A stretch of DNA of 47,950 bases from JAZKJD01 sp040384585 (GTDB lineage: Bacteria > Pseudomonadota > Gammaproteobacteria > Diplorickettsiales > Diplorickettsiaceae), in NCBI GenBank assembly GCA_040384585.1, contig JAZKJD010000027.1, forward strand, positions 1 to 47,950, given 5' to 3'. Every line of letters starts with the position of its first letter. The first letter of the stretch is position 1. A program made the position numbers and the translations under genes. The notes under the pieces were generated by a model that did no database searches, was not told where the DNA came from, and worked only from the letters and a program-made list of their open reading frames with translations. Positions 16,761 through 24,301 of this stretch are shown piece by piece.

Positions 16761-18020
16761 CTACGACATATGATCAATTATAGATTGACCAAAAGCAGAA
16801 CAGCTTACTTCCTGTGCATCTTTCATAAGACGTGCAAAATCATAGGTCACTGTTTTTGCTTGAATAGCCCCTTCCATACCACTTATGATTAAATCAGCGG
16901 CTTCATTCCAACCTATATGTCGCAGCATCATTTCAGCTGAGAGGATAAGTGAACCTGGGTTGACCTTATTTTGACCGGCATATTTAGGAGCAGTGCCATG
17001 CGTCGCTTCAAATAGAGCGACCTTATCACTCAGATTAGCACCCGGTGCAATGCCAATGCCGCCAACTTGAGCCGCGAGGGCATCCGATAGGTAGTCACCA
17101 TTGAGATTCAGTGTGGCAATAACGCTATATTCAGCGGGACGTAGCAAAATTTGCTGCAAGAAAGCGTCAGCGATAACGTCTTTCATGAGTATCTCTTTAC
17201 CTGTTTCTGGATTTTTCAAGTGCATCCAAGGTCCAGCATCAACTAATTCAGCAGCAAACTCTTCTTTAGCGACTGCATAGCCCCAATCTTTAAAGGCCCC
17301 TTCAGTGAATTTCATGATATTGCCCTTATGTACTAGGGTTACCGAGGGTAGGTCTCGCTGAATAGCATATTGAATAGCGCGCCTTACTAAACGTTGAGAA
17401 CCTTCTTTAGAGACAGGTTTAATACCGACGCCACAATGCGTTGAAAAGCGAATCTTTTCAACATGCATTTCGTTTTGCAAAAAGGCAATGACTTTTTTTG
17501 CTTCATGGCTATCAGCTTCCCATTCTATGCCGGCATAAATATCTTCTGAATTTTCCCGAAAAATAACCATATTCGTTTTTTCAGGTTCGCGCACTGGGCT
17601 GGGAACTCCCTTAAAATAACGGACGGGGCGTAGACAAACATAGAGATCTAACTGTTGGCGTAGTGCGACATTAAGGGAGCGAATACCACCTCCGACTGGG
17701 GTTGTTAGTGGACCTTTAATCGAAACGACATAATCGCGAAGCGCTGCTAAGGTTTCATCAGGTAAATAGGTATCGTTTCCATAGACCTTATTGGCTTTTT
17801 CTCCCGCATAGACCTCCATCCAAACGATGCGACGTTTATCTCCATACGCTTTTCTTATGACGGCATCAACCACCTGACGCATTGCTGGAGTAATATCAAC
17901 CCCAATTCCATCGCCTTCAATAAAAGGGATGATCGGTTGATCGGGGACATTTAAAGAGAAATCAGGATTGACACTAATTTTTTCTCCCTGACTAGGGATT
18001 TTTATGTATTGGTAAGACAT
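16761..18020 (-). CDS. icd: Isocitrate dehydrogenase, NADP-dependent
   Basis: TCA-cycle enzyme converting isocitrate to 2-oxoglutarate. The 419-residue form from the ATG at 18020-18018 begins MSYQYIKIPSQGEKI, the family N-terminus, with AGAGAA a few bases upstream; an in-frame start ten codons earlier (18050) is less likely. Visible are the substrate loop SLNVALRQQLDLYVCLRPVR with the regulatory serine position, ENSEDIYAGIEW, and the NADP-site stretch ATHGTAPKYAG. It stands alone between two repeat-bearing gaps. Confidence 0.96.
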   Translation of the reverse strand: MSYQYIKIPSQGEKISVNPDFSLNVPDQPIIPFIEGDGIGVDITPAMRQVVDAVIRKAYGDKRRIVWMEVYAGEKANKVYGNDTYLPDETLAALRDYVVSIKGPLTTPVGGGIRSLNVALRQQLDLYVCLRPVRYFKGVPSPVREPEKTNMVIFRENSEDIYAGIEWEADSHEAKKVIAFLQNEMHVEKIRFSTHCGVGIKPVSKEGSQRLVRRAIQYAIQRDLPSVTLVHKGNIMKFTEGAFKDWGYAVAKEEFAAELVDAGPWMHLKNPETGKEILMKDVIADAFLQQILLRPAEYSVIATLNLNGDYLSDALAAQVGGIGIAPGANLSDKVALFEATHGTAPKYAGQNKVNPGSLILSAEMMLRHIGWNEAADLIISGMEGAIQAKTVTYDFARLMKDAQEVSCSAFGQSIIDHMS

Positions 18021-18063
18021 AAGATTCTCTTTATTTTTTGTAGCGTACAAAGGAATATGTTCT

Positions 18064-18192
18064 TTACACAGGACAAAAAATAGGTGAGGCGGGTCCTGCC
18101 ACTGGATGCGCTTTTTTTTGCCAGCTTACGCCACAAAAAAGAAGCTAGCATCCGTGTCACCCACCTCTTTTTAAATTTTTGTCCTGTGTAGA
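18064..18192. repeat. Repeat family B, full copy with outer inverted ends
   Basis: About 129 bp, readable as one long imperfect palindrome. Outer arms TACACAGGACAAAAA and TTTTTGTCCTGTGTA (18066-18080 and 18176-18190) are perfect 15-base complements. Inside are GGCGGGTCCTGCC, the copy-specific arm GGATGC/GCATCC, and the core TTTTTTTTGCCAGCTTACGCCACAA... in inverse orientation relative to the 6701 copy. It fills most of the gap between icd and the M50 protease gene. Confidence 0.8.
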
Positions 18193-18273
18193 GGAATACG
18201 TTGCCATTTTACAGCATTTTAAGGAAGGGGGCGAGTTATAGGTATATACTTTAGATTTTTGAGCCCTTAAATA

Positions 18274-18909
18274 ATGTTTGATTTTTCCTTAGGTCAAAAA
18301 ATAATTCTTTGGATAGTTCCTCTGATTTTCGCCATTACTGTCCATGAAACGGCACATGGCTGGATCGCTTCTAAATGTGGAGACCCCACGGCCAAATTAT
18401 TAGGTCGCTTGACCTTAAATCCTATCAAGCATATTGATCCCATTGGAACAATTATTGTACCTGCTATTCTTTTTTTTCTCGGTGGCTTTATATTTGGTTG
18501 GGCAAAACCTGTGCCTATTACGTGGCGAAATCTGAAAAATCCTAGGCGCGATATGGCGCTAGTCGCTGCTGCGGGGCCCCTGGCTAATTTAGGGATGGCT
18601 TTTCTTTGGGTGGCGGTGGCTAAGCTAGCAATAGGTTTCCATAGCATTGCCTTTACTTATATGGGGCAGATTGGCGTATCGGTTAATCTGGTATTGATGT
18701 TGCTGAATTTAATTCCTATTCCCCCTCTCGATGGAAGTCGGATTGTAGCGAGCCTATTATCTCCCGCCATGGCCTATCGATTTAATCAACTAGAAGTTTA
18801 TGGCTTTTTGATTTTGGTATTATTACTGGCCAGTGGATTGCTGGCACGAATATTAGGTCCCCTACTTCAAGGATTATTATCGATTTTTTTTAGGATTTTT
18901 GGTTTATAA
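18274..18909 (+). CDS. Site-2-protease-like membrane metalloprotease (M50)
   Basis: A 211-residue intramembrane zinc protease with about five hydrophobic segments. The zinc motif HETAH is at residues 24-28 in the first helix (ITVHETAHGW), and the third ligand region reads NLIPIPPLDGSRI, matching the N/D-P-x-D-G motif of the short M50 family without PDZ domains. Substrates are not predictable. In related bacteria this gene often lies just upstream of scpA, as it does here, with a 16-base gap to the preferred scpA start. Confidence 0.88.
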   Translation: MFDFSLGQKIILWIVPLIFAITVHETAHGWIASKCGDPTAKLLGRLTLNPIKHIDPIGTIIVPAILFFLGGFIFGWAKPVPITWRNLKNPRRDMALVAAAGPLANLGMAFLWVAVAKLAIGFHSIAFTYMGQIGVSVNLVLMLLNLIPIPPLDGSRIVASLLSPAMAYRFNQLEVYGFLILVLLLASGLLARILGPLLQGLLSIFFRIFGL

Positions 18910-18925
18910 GCATTACACTAGCCTT

Positions 18926-19741
18926 ATGACAGACGACACATTCACTGAGGTATCTGCAGTTTCAGCACCCATAGCAACCGTTCGCGGGCAGCCCTTTATT
19001 CAACTTCCTAGCGATCTCTACATTCCGCCCCAGGCCTTAGAAGTTTTGCTAGAGACCTTTAGTGGACCTCTTGATCTTTTGCTTTACCTTATTCGTAAGC
19101 AAAATTTTGATATTTTGGATATACCCGTTGCGGAAGTTACACGTCAATATATGCAGTATATAGCGCTGATGAAGGTTTTAGAGATTGAATTAGCGACAGA
19201 GTATTTAGTCATGGCAGCGGTATTAACCGAAATTAAATCCCGTTTGTTATTGCCTAAGCCAGTGTTACCACAGTCCGCTGAGGAAGCCGATCCACGTGCC
19301 GAATTAATTCGCCGTTTACAAGAGTATGAACAGATAAAACAGGTCGCTTATGCGTTGGATCAATTACCTATCCAGGGACGCGATGTTTTTTTGGCTATGG
19401 CTCAGGCTGAATTCTCTACGATTTCTGGAATAAATGTTGTGAAGCCTGAGCTTGATTTAGAGGATTTAGTAGAAGCCTTACAATCGGTTTTAACACGTAT
19501 GGCATTAACAACACACCATGCGATTATCAAAGAACCCTTATCGATTCGAGAACGTATGTCGCAGATTCTCCATAGACTTTCTTCAGAAACGGCTATTAAA
19601 TTTACCGATCTTTTTACTGCGAGCGAAGGGCGGATGGGGGTTGTAGTGACTTTCATCGCGCTTTTAGAATTATGGCGCCAAACCTTGGTTGATCTTTTAC
19701 AGACGATACCTTTTGGAGAAATTGAAGTGAGAGCGCGATGA
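18926..19741 (+). CDS. scpA: Segregation and condensation protein A
   Basis: Kleisin subunit of the SMC-ScpAB complex that compacts and separates chromosomes. Diagnostic is the N-terminal SMC-binding stretch FSGPLDLLLYLIRKQNFDIL, then VAEVTRQYMQYI and the acidic middle; the C-terminal winged-helix region ends near FGEIEVRAR. I start at the ATG 18926 (271 residues); the frame is open back to a TTG at 18899 inside the protease gene. Its stop overlaps the next start as ATGA. scpB, which normally follows, is absent and an SDR gene stands in its place. Confidence 0.9.
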   Translation: MTDDTFTEVSAVSAPIATVRGQPFIQLPSDLYIPPQALEVLLETFSGPLDLLLYLIRKQNFDILDIPVAEVTRQYMQYIALMKVLEIELATEYLVMAAVLTEIKSRLLLPKPVLPQSAEEADPRAELIRRLQEYEQIKQVAYALDQLPIQGRDVFLAMAQAEFSTISGINVVKPELDLEDLVEALQSVLTRMALTTHHAIIKEPLSIRERMSQILHRLSSETAIKFTDLFTASEGRMGVVVTFIALLELWRQTLVDLLQTIPFGEIEVRAR

Positions 19742-20490
19742 GATTCCAAGATAAAACAATAATAATAACGGGCGGATCTTCAGGAATAGGTGCGGCGACT
19801 GCACAGCTATTTAGTCAAGAAGGTGCTAGTGTGTATGTGCTCGATAAAAAAAAATTAGATTATCGACGCAGTGAAACGATTTATTATATCTCTTGTAATG
19901 TGGCTGATCCCAAGCAGGTTAAAACTGCCATTGAAAAAATTCATCAGAGAACAGCCGCGATCGATTATCTTTTTTGTAATGCTGGCGTACATTTATTTGC
20001 AACGATAGAGGAAAGCAGTATAGAAGCAATGAATCATGTGATGACAAGCAATGTATTTGGTACAATTTATTGTTTACAACAGGTATTGCCTATCATGAAG
20101 CAACAAAAGTTTGGATCCATCGTGTTAATGGCTTCGGATCAAGCTTTTATTGCTAAAGAGCAATGTGCAATATATGGTGCAAGCAAAGCGGCAATTGCAC
20201 AATTGGCTAAAAGTACCGCTTTGGATTATGCCATTTACGGTATTCGCGTTAATTGTGTATGCCCAGGGACTATTGATACACCGATGTACCAACAGATACT
20301 TCAACAATTCCAAGAAAAAACTCAGCTATCCGAACAAACAATCAGAGAAAGCGTGGCAGAACGATTACCGTTAAAACGGGTTGGAAGACCAGAAGAAGTC
20401 GCAGAGGTTGTAAGTTTTCTATGTGGTGACGCCGCTTCGTTTATGACCGGCGCCTTAGTCAATATCGATGGCGGTTATACTATTCAGTAA
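19738..20490 (+). CDS. Short-chain dehydrogenase/reductase
   Basis: A 250-residue classical SDR with a Rossmann fold: cofactor motif TGGSSGIGAAT (about 11-21), NAGVH, the catalytic YGASKAA (Tyr and Lys), VCPGTIDTPMY and the C-terminal MTGALVNIDGGY. It resembles FabG/glucose dehydrogenase-type enzymes, but the substrate cannot be assigned. DKKKLDY after the second strand at the cofactor-selectivity position (an acidic residue) suggests NAD rather than NADP. Translationally coupled to scpA by a 4-base overlap. A degraded family A repeat follows the stop. Confidence 0.87.
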   Translation: MRFQDKTIIITGGSSGIGAATAQLFSQEGASVYVLDKKKLDYRRSETIYYISCNVADPKQVKTAIEKIHQRTAAIDYLFCNAGVHLFATIEESSIEAMNHVMTSNVFGTIYCLQQVLPIMKQQKFGSIVLMASDQAFIAKEQCAIYGASKAAIAQLAKSTALDYAIYGIRVNCVCPGTIDTPMYQQILQQFQEKTQLSEQTIRESVAERLPLKRVGRPEEVAEVVSFLCGDAASFMTGALVNIDGGYTIQ

Positions 20491-20494
20491 ATCC

Positions 20495-20530
20495 TTAGGG
20501 CGTGTTGACAATGGCACGATGATGGCGAAT
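20495..20530. repeat. Repeat family A, single arm
   Basis: TTAGGGCGTGTTGACAATGG followed by CACGATGATGGCGAA matches the reverse complement of the right arm of the 28340-28490 element. The other arm is missing. It begins five bases after the SDR stop codon. Confidence 0.65.
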
Positions 20531-20629
20531 TATACTTAAAAGAAAAATTCAAATTTTCTTTTCTTAGGTATGAGTAATTAATTTGCTTAGAATAAATTTT
20601 TTTTAAAATGCAATAAAGTTGATAATTTC

Positions 20630-20649
20630 AAGGAGGAAATTCTATTTTG
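20630..20649 (+). promoter_or_regulatory. Strong ribosome-binding site fixing a TTG start
   Basis: AAGGAGGAAAT (20630-20640) is close to a perfect anti-16S complement and lies 7-10 bases before the TTG at 20647-20649. No ATG is in frame at this distance, so the rare start codon is credible. Confidence 0.7.
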
Positions 20650-21930
20650 CCATCTTCAGAAGATATAACGATTGACCGTCAGGAGTGCAGTAACGATGAC
20701 AATCCGTTTAGGGAGAATAATGAACTTTTAGACGCTTTACATCAATTAGTCACTGTTGCTGTGGATAAACTGAAAGCGAGTCAGTGTATTGTACAAATAC
20801 AAGCTTTATTGAAAGATCCAGGGAAGGAAGAACATGAGAAATTTATAGGAATTTGTCAGCTTGTTGATAAATACGTAAAAGAGAATGCGGTAAAAGGCCA
20901 GCCGTCTGATAATTTTTATAAGTTATTTAAAAAGGAAATTTCCGATTTTTTTTCTCAAGAAATAAAGAATACTCTCAAAAAAGAGGAAAGTTCTCTACTT
21001 GCGCGTTTGGAAAATATGCGTAGATGGTTAAATGGTGAGTGGATAAAACCTTCGCCGGTAAGGGATCTATTAAATGAGCTAAAAGCGCTTGTTGATCGAC
21101 GTGCTAAAGAAAATTATTGCTGGTCTCCTATCCCTACGGGTGTTAAACAATTATCTGATTTGCTAAAAGATTTAGAGTGGATTGAAGATGAGAAATTGCC
21201 TCATTTATTAAGAGAAGCGAATCTAATTATACAAGAAAGACTAAAAACCTTTCTCTATAGGGATACGTATTTATTGTACAGAAATTTCCATTTTATTTTG
21301 TCAGAAATTTCTGAGCTTTCTTTTGCTGGTAGTTGTAGAGTGATTTCTAACATAAAGGAATTTGGCTTAAAAAAACGTAAAAAAACACAAGATACCTTTC
21401 TTAGTTTATATCTTTCTTTAGTAGAATTGAAAGCGCATGTCAATTTAGTAGAGTTTAATAAAAAAGGTAGAATATTAGGGATTTTTTCTAATAAACTTCC
21501 GGATGGAATTCATCGCTTAAGAATGGTTCTAAATACACTTCCTTCCCACCATCTGCTTGTTGAGGATAAAAGCCAGATTCAATTGATTAAAATTTTTATG
21601 CAAATAAGAGAGATCTTGGCTGAGAAAGCGATTCCTTCTGCAATGAGAGCACAAGAGATTGAAGAATTTTATATTATTTTGCGTGATAAAATAAATGCTA
21701 TCTATGAAGTGATATCCAAAGAAGATAGCGATGTATTTTGTACCGTGCATAAGTATCAACAGAAAAGTGATCAGGAAACATTAAGCTACTTGGCTATTCT
21801 CAAAGAATGTGGGGTATTAGCGGATCCAGAAAAAATTCTGGATAAATTAGAAGAGATAGGTAAGTTATTTGAATCTACGCCTTATGAAGCGAGTAGCAGT
21901 TCTCAGCCAAGTTGTTCTCACTGGAGTTAG
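20647..21930 (+). CDS. Unknown helical protein, possible secreted effector
   Basis: 427 residues. I do not recognise a family. The chain is charged, Lys/Glu-rich and predicted by eye to be almost entirely helical, with no signal peptide or membrane segment. The last dozen residues switch to Ser/Pro/Cys (SSSSQPSCSHWS), a kind of flexible tail often seen on Legionellales type IV substrates, though that is weak evidence. The start is TTG behind a strong AAGGAGG. Base composition is AT-rich compared with the housekeeping neighbours. No PmrA-like tandem box was found upstream. It stands alone between an SDR gene and the convergent punA operon. Confidence 0.7.
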   Translation: MPSSEDITIDRQECSNDDNPFRENNELLDALHQLVTVAVDKLKASQCIVQIQALLKDPGKEEHEKFIGICQLVDKYVKENAVKGQPSDNFYKLFKKEISDFFSQEIKNTLKKEESSLLARLENMRRWLNGEWIKPSPVRDLLNELKALVDRRAKENYCWSPIPTGVKQLSDLLKDLEWIEDEKLPHLLREANLIIQERLKTFLYRDTYLLYRNFHFILSEISELSFAGSCRVISNIKEFGLKKRKKTQDTFLSLYLSLVELKAHVNLVEFNKKGRILGIFSNKLPDGIHRLRMVLNTLPSHHLLVEDKSQIQLIKIFMQIREILAEKAIPSAMRAQEIEEFYIILRDKINAIYEVISKEDSDVFCTVHKYQQKSDQETLSYLAILKECGVLADPEKILDKLEEIGKLFESTPYEASSSSQPSCSHWS

Positions 21931-21972
21931 GCCTTCTGCACTATAGCTTTTAACACCTAGATTCGGACAGCG

Positions 21973-22011
21973 AGGGGTGACAAAGGGGGCGCTTCCTTTG
22001 GCAGGACCCCG
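21973..22011. repeat. Repeat family B, shortened copy
   Basis: Contains the left flank GAGGGGTGAC and the right flank CTTTGGCAGGACCCC of the family, with a short, mostly deleted stem between. It lies between the convergent 427-residue gene and punA, where it could assist termination. Confidence 0.55.
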
Positions 22012-22041
22012 AGCAGGCAGCTTTATGATAAATGCTATAAC

Positions 22042-22869
22042 TTAACAATCATTTGTTAATTGGCTAATGCTATTTCTTAGCAAGTTACGCAAATTTTTGC
22101 TGGCTTTTGCAGCAAAATGCAGAGTCCCTTCATGAGTGATGTGTTCCTCACTCAGTCCTGCTGCAAGGTTAGTCACCACAGAAATAACGGCTACTTTTAA
22201 GCCACAATGTCTTGCAACAATGACTTCAGGGACAGTCGACATACCGACAACATCGGCGCCTAACTGACGAAATACGCGGATTTCAGCAGGGGTTTCAAAG
22301 CTAGGACCTAGAACGCTGAAATAAATACCTTCAGGCAAGAGGATATCAAGATTTTTTGCGGTTTGCTGTAGAATATAGCGGAGCTTTTTATCATAGGCTT
22401 CGTCCATGGAAAAAAAACGGGGACCGAATTCATCGTCGTTGCTCCCGATTAAGGGATTCATGGGAATAAAATTAATATGATCGGAAATTAATACCAGTTG
22501 ACCGGGTTGGAAATCTTTCCGTAATGATCCCGTTGCATTTGTCATCACTACACTTTCACACCCTAATGACTTTAGGGTTCTGATAAAAAGCTTAAAATCT
22601 TTTCCCTGCATGCCTTCATAAGCATGAACACGTCCTTGACAACAGATTACAGGCACTTTATTTAAATAACCCAGTATCAGTTGTCCAGGATGGCCTTCAA
22701 CTTGGCTTAACGGAAAATTAGGAAGTTCATGGTAGGGTATATGAATACTGTCTTGTAGCTCATCTGCAAAATCAGCTAAACCAGATCCTAAAATAATACC
22801 TATTTTAGGATTAAAATTAGCCCGTTTTGTTAAAATAAACTTGCTAAGCTCGTGAGGATGTCTATTCAA
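22042..22869 (-). CDS. punA: Purine nucleoside phosphorylase (class I, trimeric type)
   Basis: Cleaves purine (deoxy)nucleosides with phosphate for base salvage. The 275-residue chain shows the phosphate-binding GSGLADFAD, EGHPGQLILG, QGRVHAYEG, TNATGSLRKDF, the nucleoside-site GPSFETPAEIRVF, GADVVGMSTVPEVI and VVTNLAAG. These mark the PNP/MTAP class I family rather than the hexameric DeoD type. The glycine-rich and Met219-type positions fit a purine, not methylthioadenosine, enzyme. It begins five bases after yggX and is the last gene of the asmA-mutY-yggX-punA run. Confidence 0.93.
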   Translation of the reverse strand: MNRHPHELSKFILTKRANFNPKIGIILGSGLADFADELQDSIHIPYHELPNFPLSQVEGHPGQLILGYLNKVPVICCQGRVHAYEGMQGKDFKLFIRTLKSLGCESVVMTNATGSLRKDFQPGQLVLISDHINFIPMNPLIGSNDDEFGPRFFSMDEAYDKKLRYILQQTAKNLDILLPEGIYFSVLGPSFETPAEIRVFRQLGADVVGMSTVPEVIVARHCGLKVAVISVVTNLAAGLSEEHITHEGTLHFAAKASKNLRNLLRNSISQLTNDC

Positions 22870-22874
22870 TGTAT

Positions 22875-23150
22875 TTACGCTGCAGGTGGAATGAAATCGG
22901 GAGGCATTTCGGAAGCGCCTTCGCCAAATAAGAACTTTTCCATTTCTTTCTTTAAAAACTCTTTTGCTTGTGGATCTAAGGTACTGAGCCGATATTCATT
23001 GATCAGCATGGTTTGATGATTGATCCATTGCTGCCAAGCGGGTTTGCTGATCGATTGGTAGATGCGTTGACCCAATTCGCCTGGATAAGGCATATAATCA
23101 AGGCCTTCGGCTTTCGTTTGTAATTTTATGCAATAAATAGTTCGGCTCAT
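22875..23150 (-). CDS. yggX: Probable Fe(2+)-trafficking protein YggX
   Basis: A small cytoplasmic protein that protects iron-sulfur clusters, including that of MutY, from oxidation. The 91-residue chain from the ATG at 23150-23148 begins MSRTIYCIKLQTKAEGLDY and carries the family signature YPGELGQRIY, KPAWQQWINHQTMLINEYRL and the C-terminal FLFGEG. The frame extends 11 codons further up to 23183, but those codons come from a family A repeat (LTIVLLNKTP) and do not belong to the protein. Downstream of mutY, its usual neighbour. Confidence 0.92.
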   Translation of the reverse strand: MSRTIYCIKLQTKAEGLDYMPYPGELGQRIYQSISKPAWQQWINHQTMLINEYRLSTLDPQAKEFLKKEMEKFLFGEGASEMPPDFIPPAA

Positions 23151-23157
23151 AGGGGTT

Positions 23158-24273
23158 TTATTTAATAGCACAATTGTCAACACACCTTAACTGTCTAATG
23201 ATTTTTTTAACAGGGGCGGCTAAACCTTTCTTTTCTAACTGCTCAAGGTTATACCAGACTATGCGATTAGATTCCATCAGTGGCGGATGCCATTTTTTAA
23301 CAAACATGAGTACGGGCTGTATTTCAAGGTGAAAATGGCTGAAGCTATGTTTTATACTCGTCTGCTTGCTAGCGTTATCTATTTCACAAAAATAGTGTTT
23401 TTTTGTGAAATTTTTAGCATTTTCGCGATAAGGGCATTCCGGTAAACTCCATAATCCTCCCCAAATGCCTAGTGGAGGGCGTTTTTCTAGAAGAATTTCT
23501 TGTCGTTCATTGATTAAAATCAACATCTGTATATAACGAAGGGGTAATTTTTTGCTGGGTTTTGGCGATGGAAAATGAGTAGGATTTTTTGTGCTATAAG
23601 CTAAGCAATCGTTTTGTAAAGGACATTGCAGACACTTAGGATAGCCACGCGTACAGATTAAAGCGCCTAAATCCATTATGGCTTGGGTGTAGTCGGCTAT
23701 TTGCTTATGAGGTGTGTAGTATTCCGCTAAACACCATAATTTTTTATTGATTTCATTTAAACCTGGCCAACCGGCGATAGCATGAAAACGAGCTAATACC
23801 CGTTTTACATTACCATCTAGAATGGTTGCAGTTTGATTAAAACCAAATGCAAGAATAGCAGCAGCTGTTGAACGACCAATTCCCGGTAAGCTTTGTAATT
23901 GCGTTAAGTCTTGAGGAAATTTTCCGCCGTATTCTTTTTCAATGGTTTGTGCACAACGATGTAAATTACGGCCACGCGCATAATAGCCTAATCCTGTCCA
24001 GTAGCTTAGTACTTCATCGAGATCGGTATGAGCAAGTGAAGAGAGATCGGGAAATCGTGCAATAAAACGATTAAAATAAGGGATAACCGTGGCGACTTGT
24101 GTTTGTTGTAACATTACCTCCGATAACCAGACTTGATAGGGAGATTTATTTTGTTGCCAGGGCAAATGTTTTCGGCCATGCGCTTTAAACCAGCGTAAGA
24201 TTCGTTTTTGAAATTGTTTCGGCGAAATAAGGGTGCTTGTCACGGAACCCGCTCCGGCGTCACCCCTCGTCAT
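23158..24273 (-). CDS. mutY: Adenine DNA glycosylase MutY
   Basis: Removes A mispaired with 8-oxoG. Visible: catalytic Glu in SEVMLQQTQV, the helix-hairpin-helix LPGIGRSTAAAILAF, catalytic Asp in TILDGNVKRVLAR, the [4Fe-4S] cysteines CTRGYPKCLQCPLQNDC, and a C-terminal NUDIX-like 8-oxoG recognition domain. The last nine codons (RCVDNCAIK and stop) are family A repeat sequence, so an insertion has rewritten the C-terminus. The start is uncertain: the ATG at 24273 and the first ten codons lie in a family B remnant, while a GTG at 24243 with GGAG upstream would begin right before STLISPKQF. Cotranscribed with asmA and yggX. Confidence 0.95.
   Translation of the reverse strand: MTRGDAGAGSVTSTLISPKQFQKRILRWFKAHGRKHLPWQQNKSPYQVWLSEVMLQQTQVATVIPYFNRFIARFPDLSSLAHTDLDEVLSYWTGLGYYARGRNLHRCAQTIEKEYGGKFPQDLTQLQSLPGIGRSTAAAILAFGFNQTATILDGNVKRVLARFHAIAGWPGLNEINKKLWCLAEYYTPHKQIADYTQAIMDLGALICTRGYPKCLQCPLQNDCLAYSTKNPTHFPSPKPSKKLPLRYIQMLILINERQEILLEKRPPLGIWGGLWSLPECPYRENAKNFTKKHYFCEIDNASKQTSIKHSFSHFHLEIQPVLMFVKKWHPPLMESNRIVWYNLEQLEKKGLAAPVKKIIRQLRCVDNCAIK
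23165..23190. repeat. Repeat family A arm at the 3' end of mutY
   Basis: ATAGCACAATTGTCAACACA followed by CCTTAA is one inverted end of the family. It encodes the C-terminal residues of MutY on the minus strand and provides a spurious upstream extension of the yggX frame. Confidence 0.7.
24241..24272. repeat. Repeat family B remnant at the mutY start
   Basis: On the minus strand GAGGGGTGACGCCGG and GAGCGGGTTCCGTGACA; the first part matches the left flank of the shortened copy at 21973. The stem core is gone. It overlaps the annotated start of mutY. Confidence 0.4.
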
Positions 24274-24301
24274 TATAGTGATTAACTGTGAAACTCATGA
24301 A

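Noticed and set aside
20491..20646. A PmrA-like box upstream of the 427-residue protein
   Set aside because: Only one TTAAT half is acceptable, and the second is at 9-base spacing.
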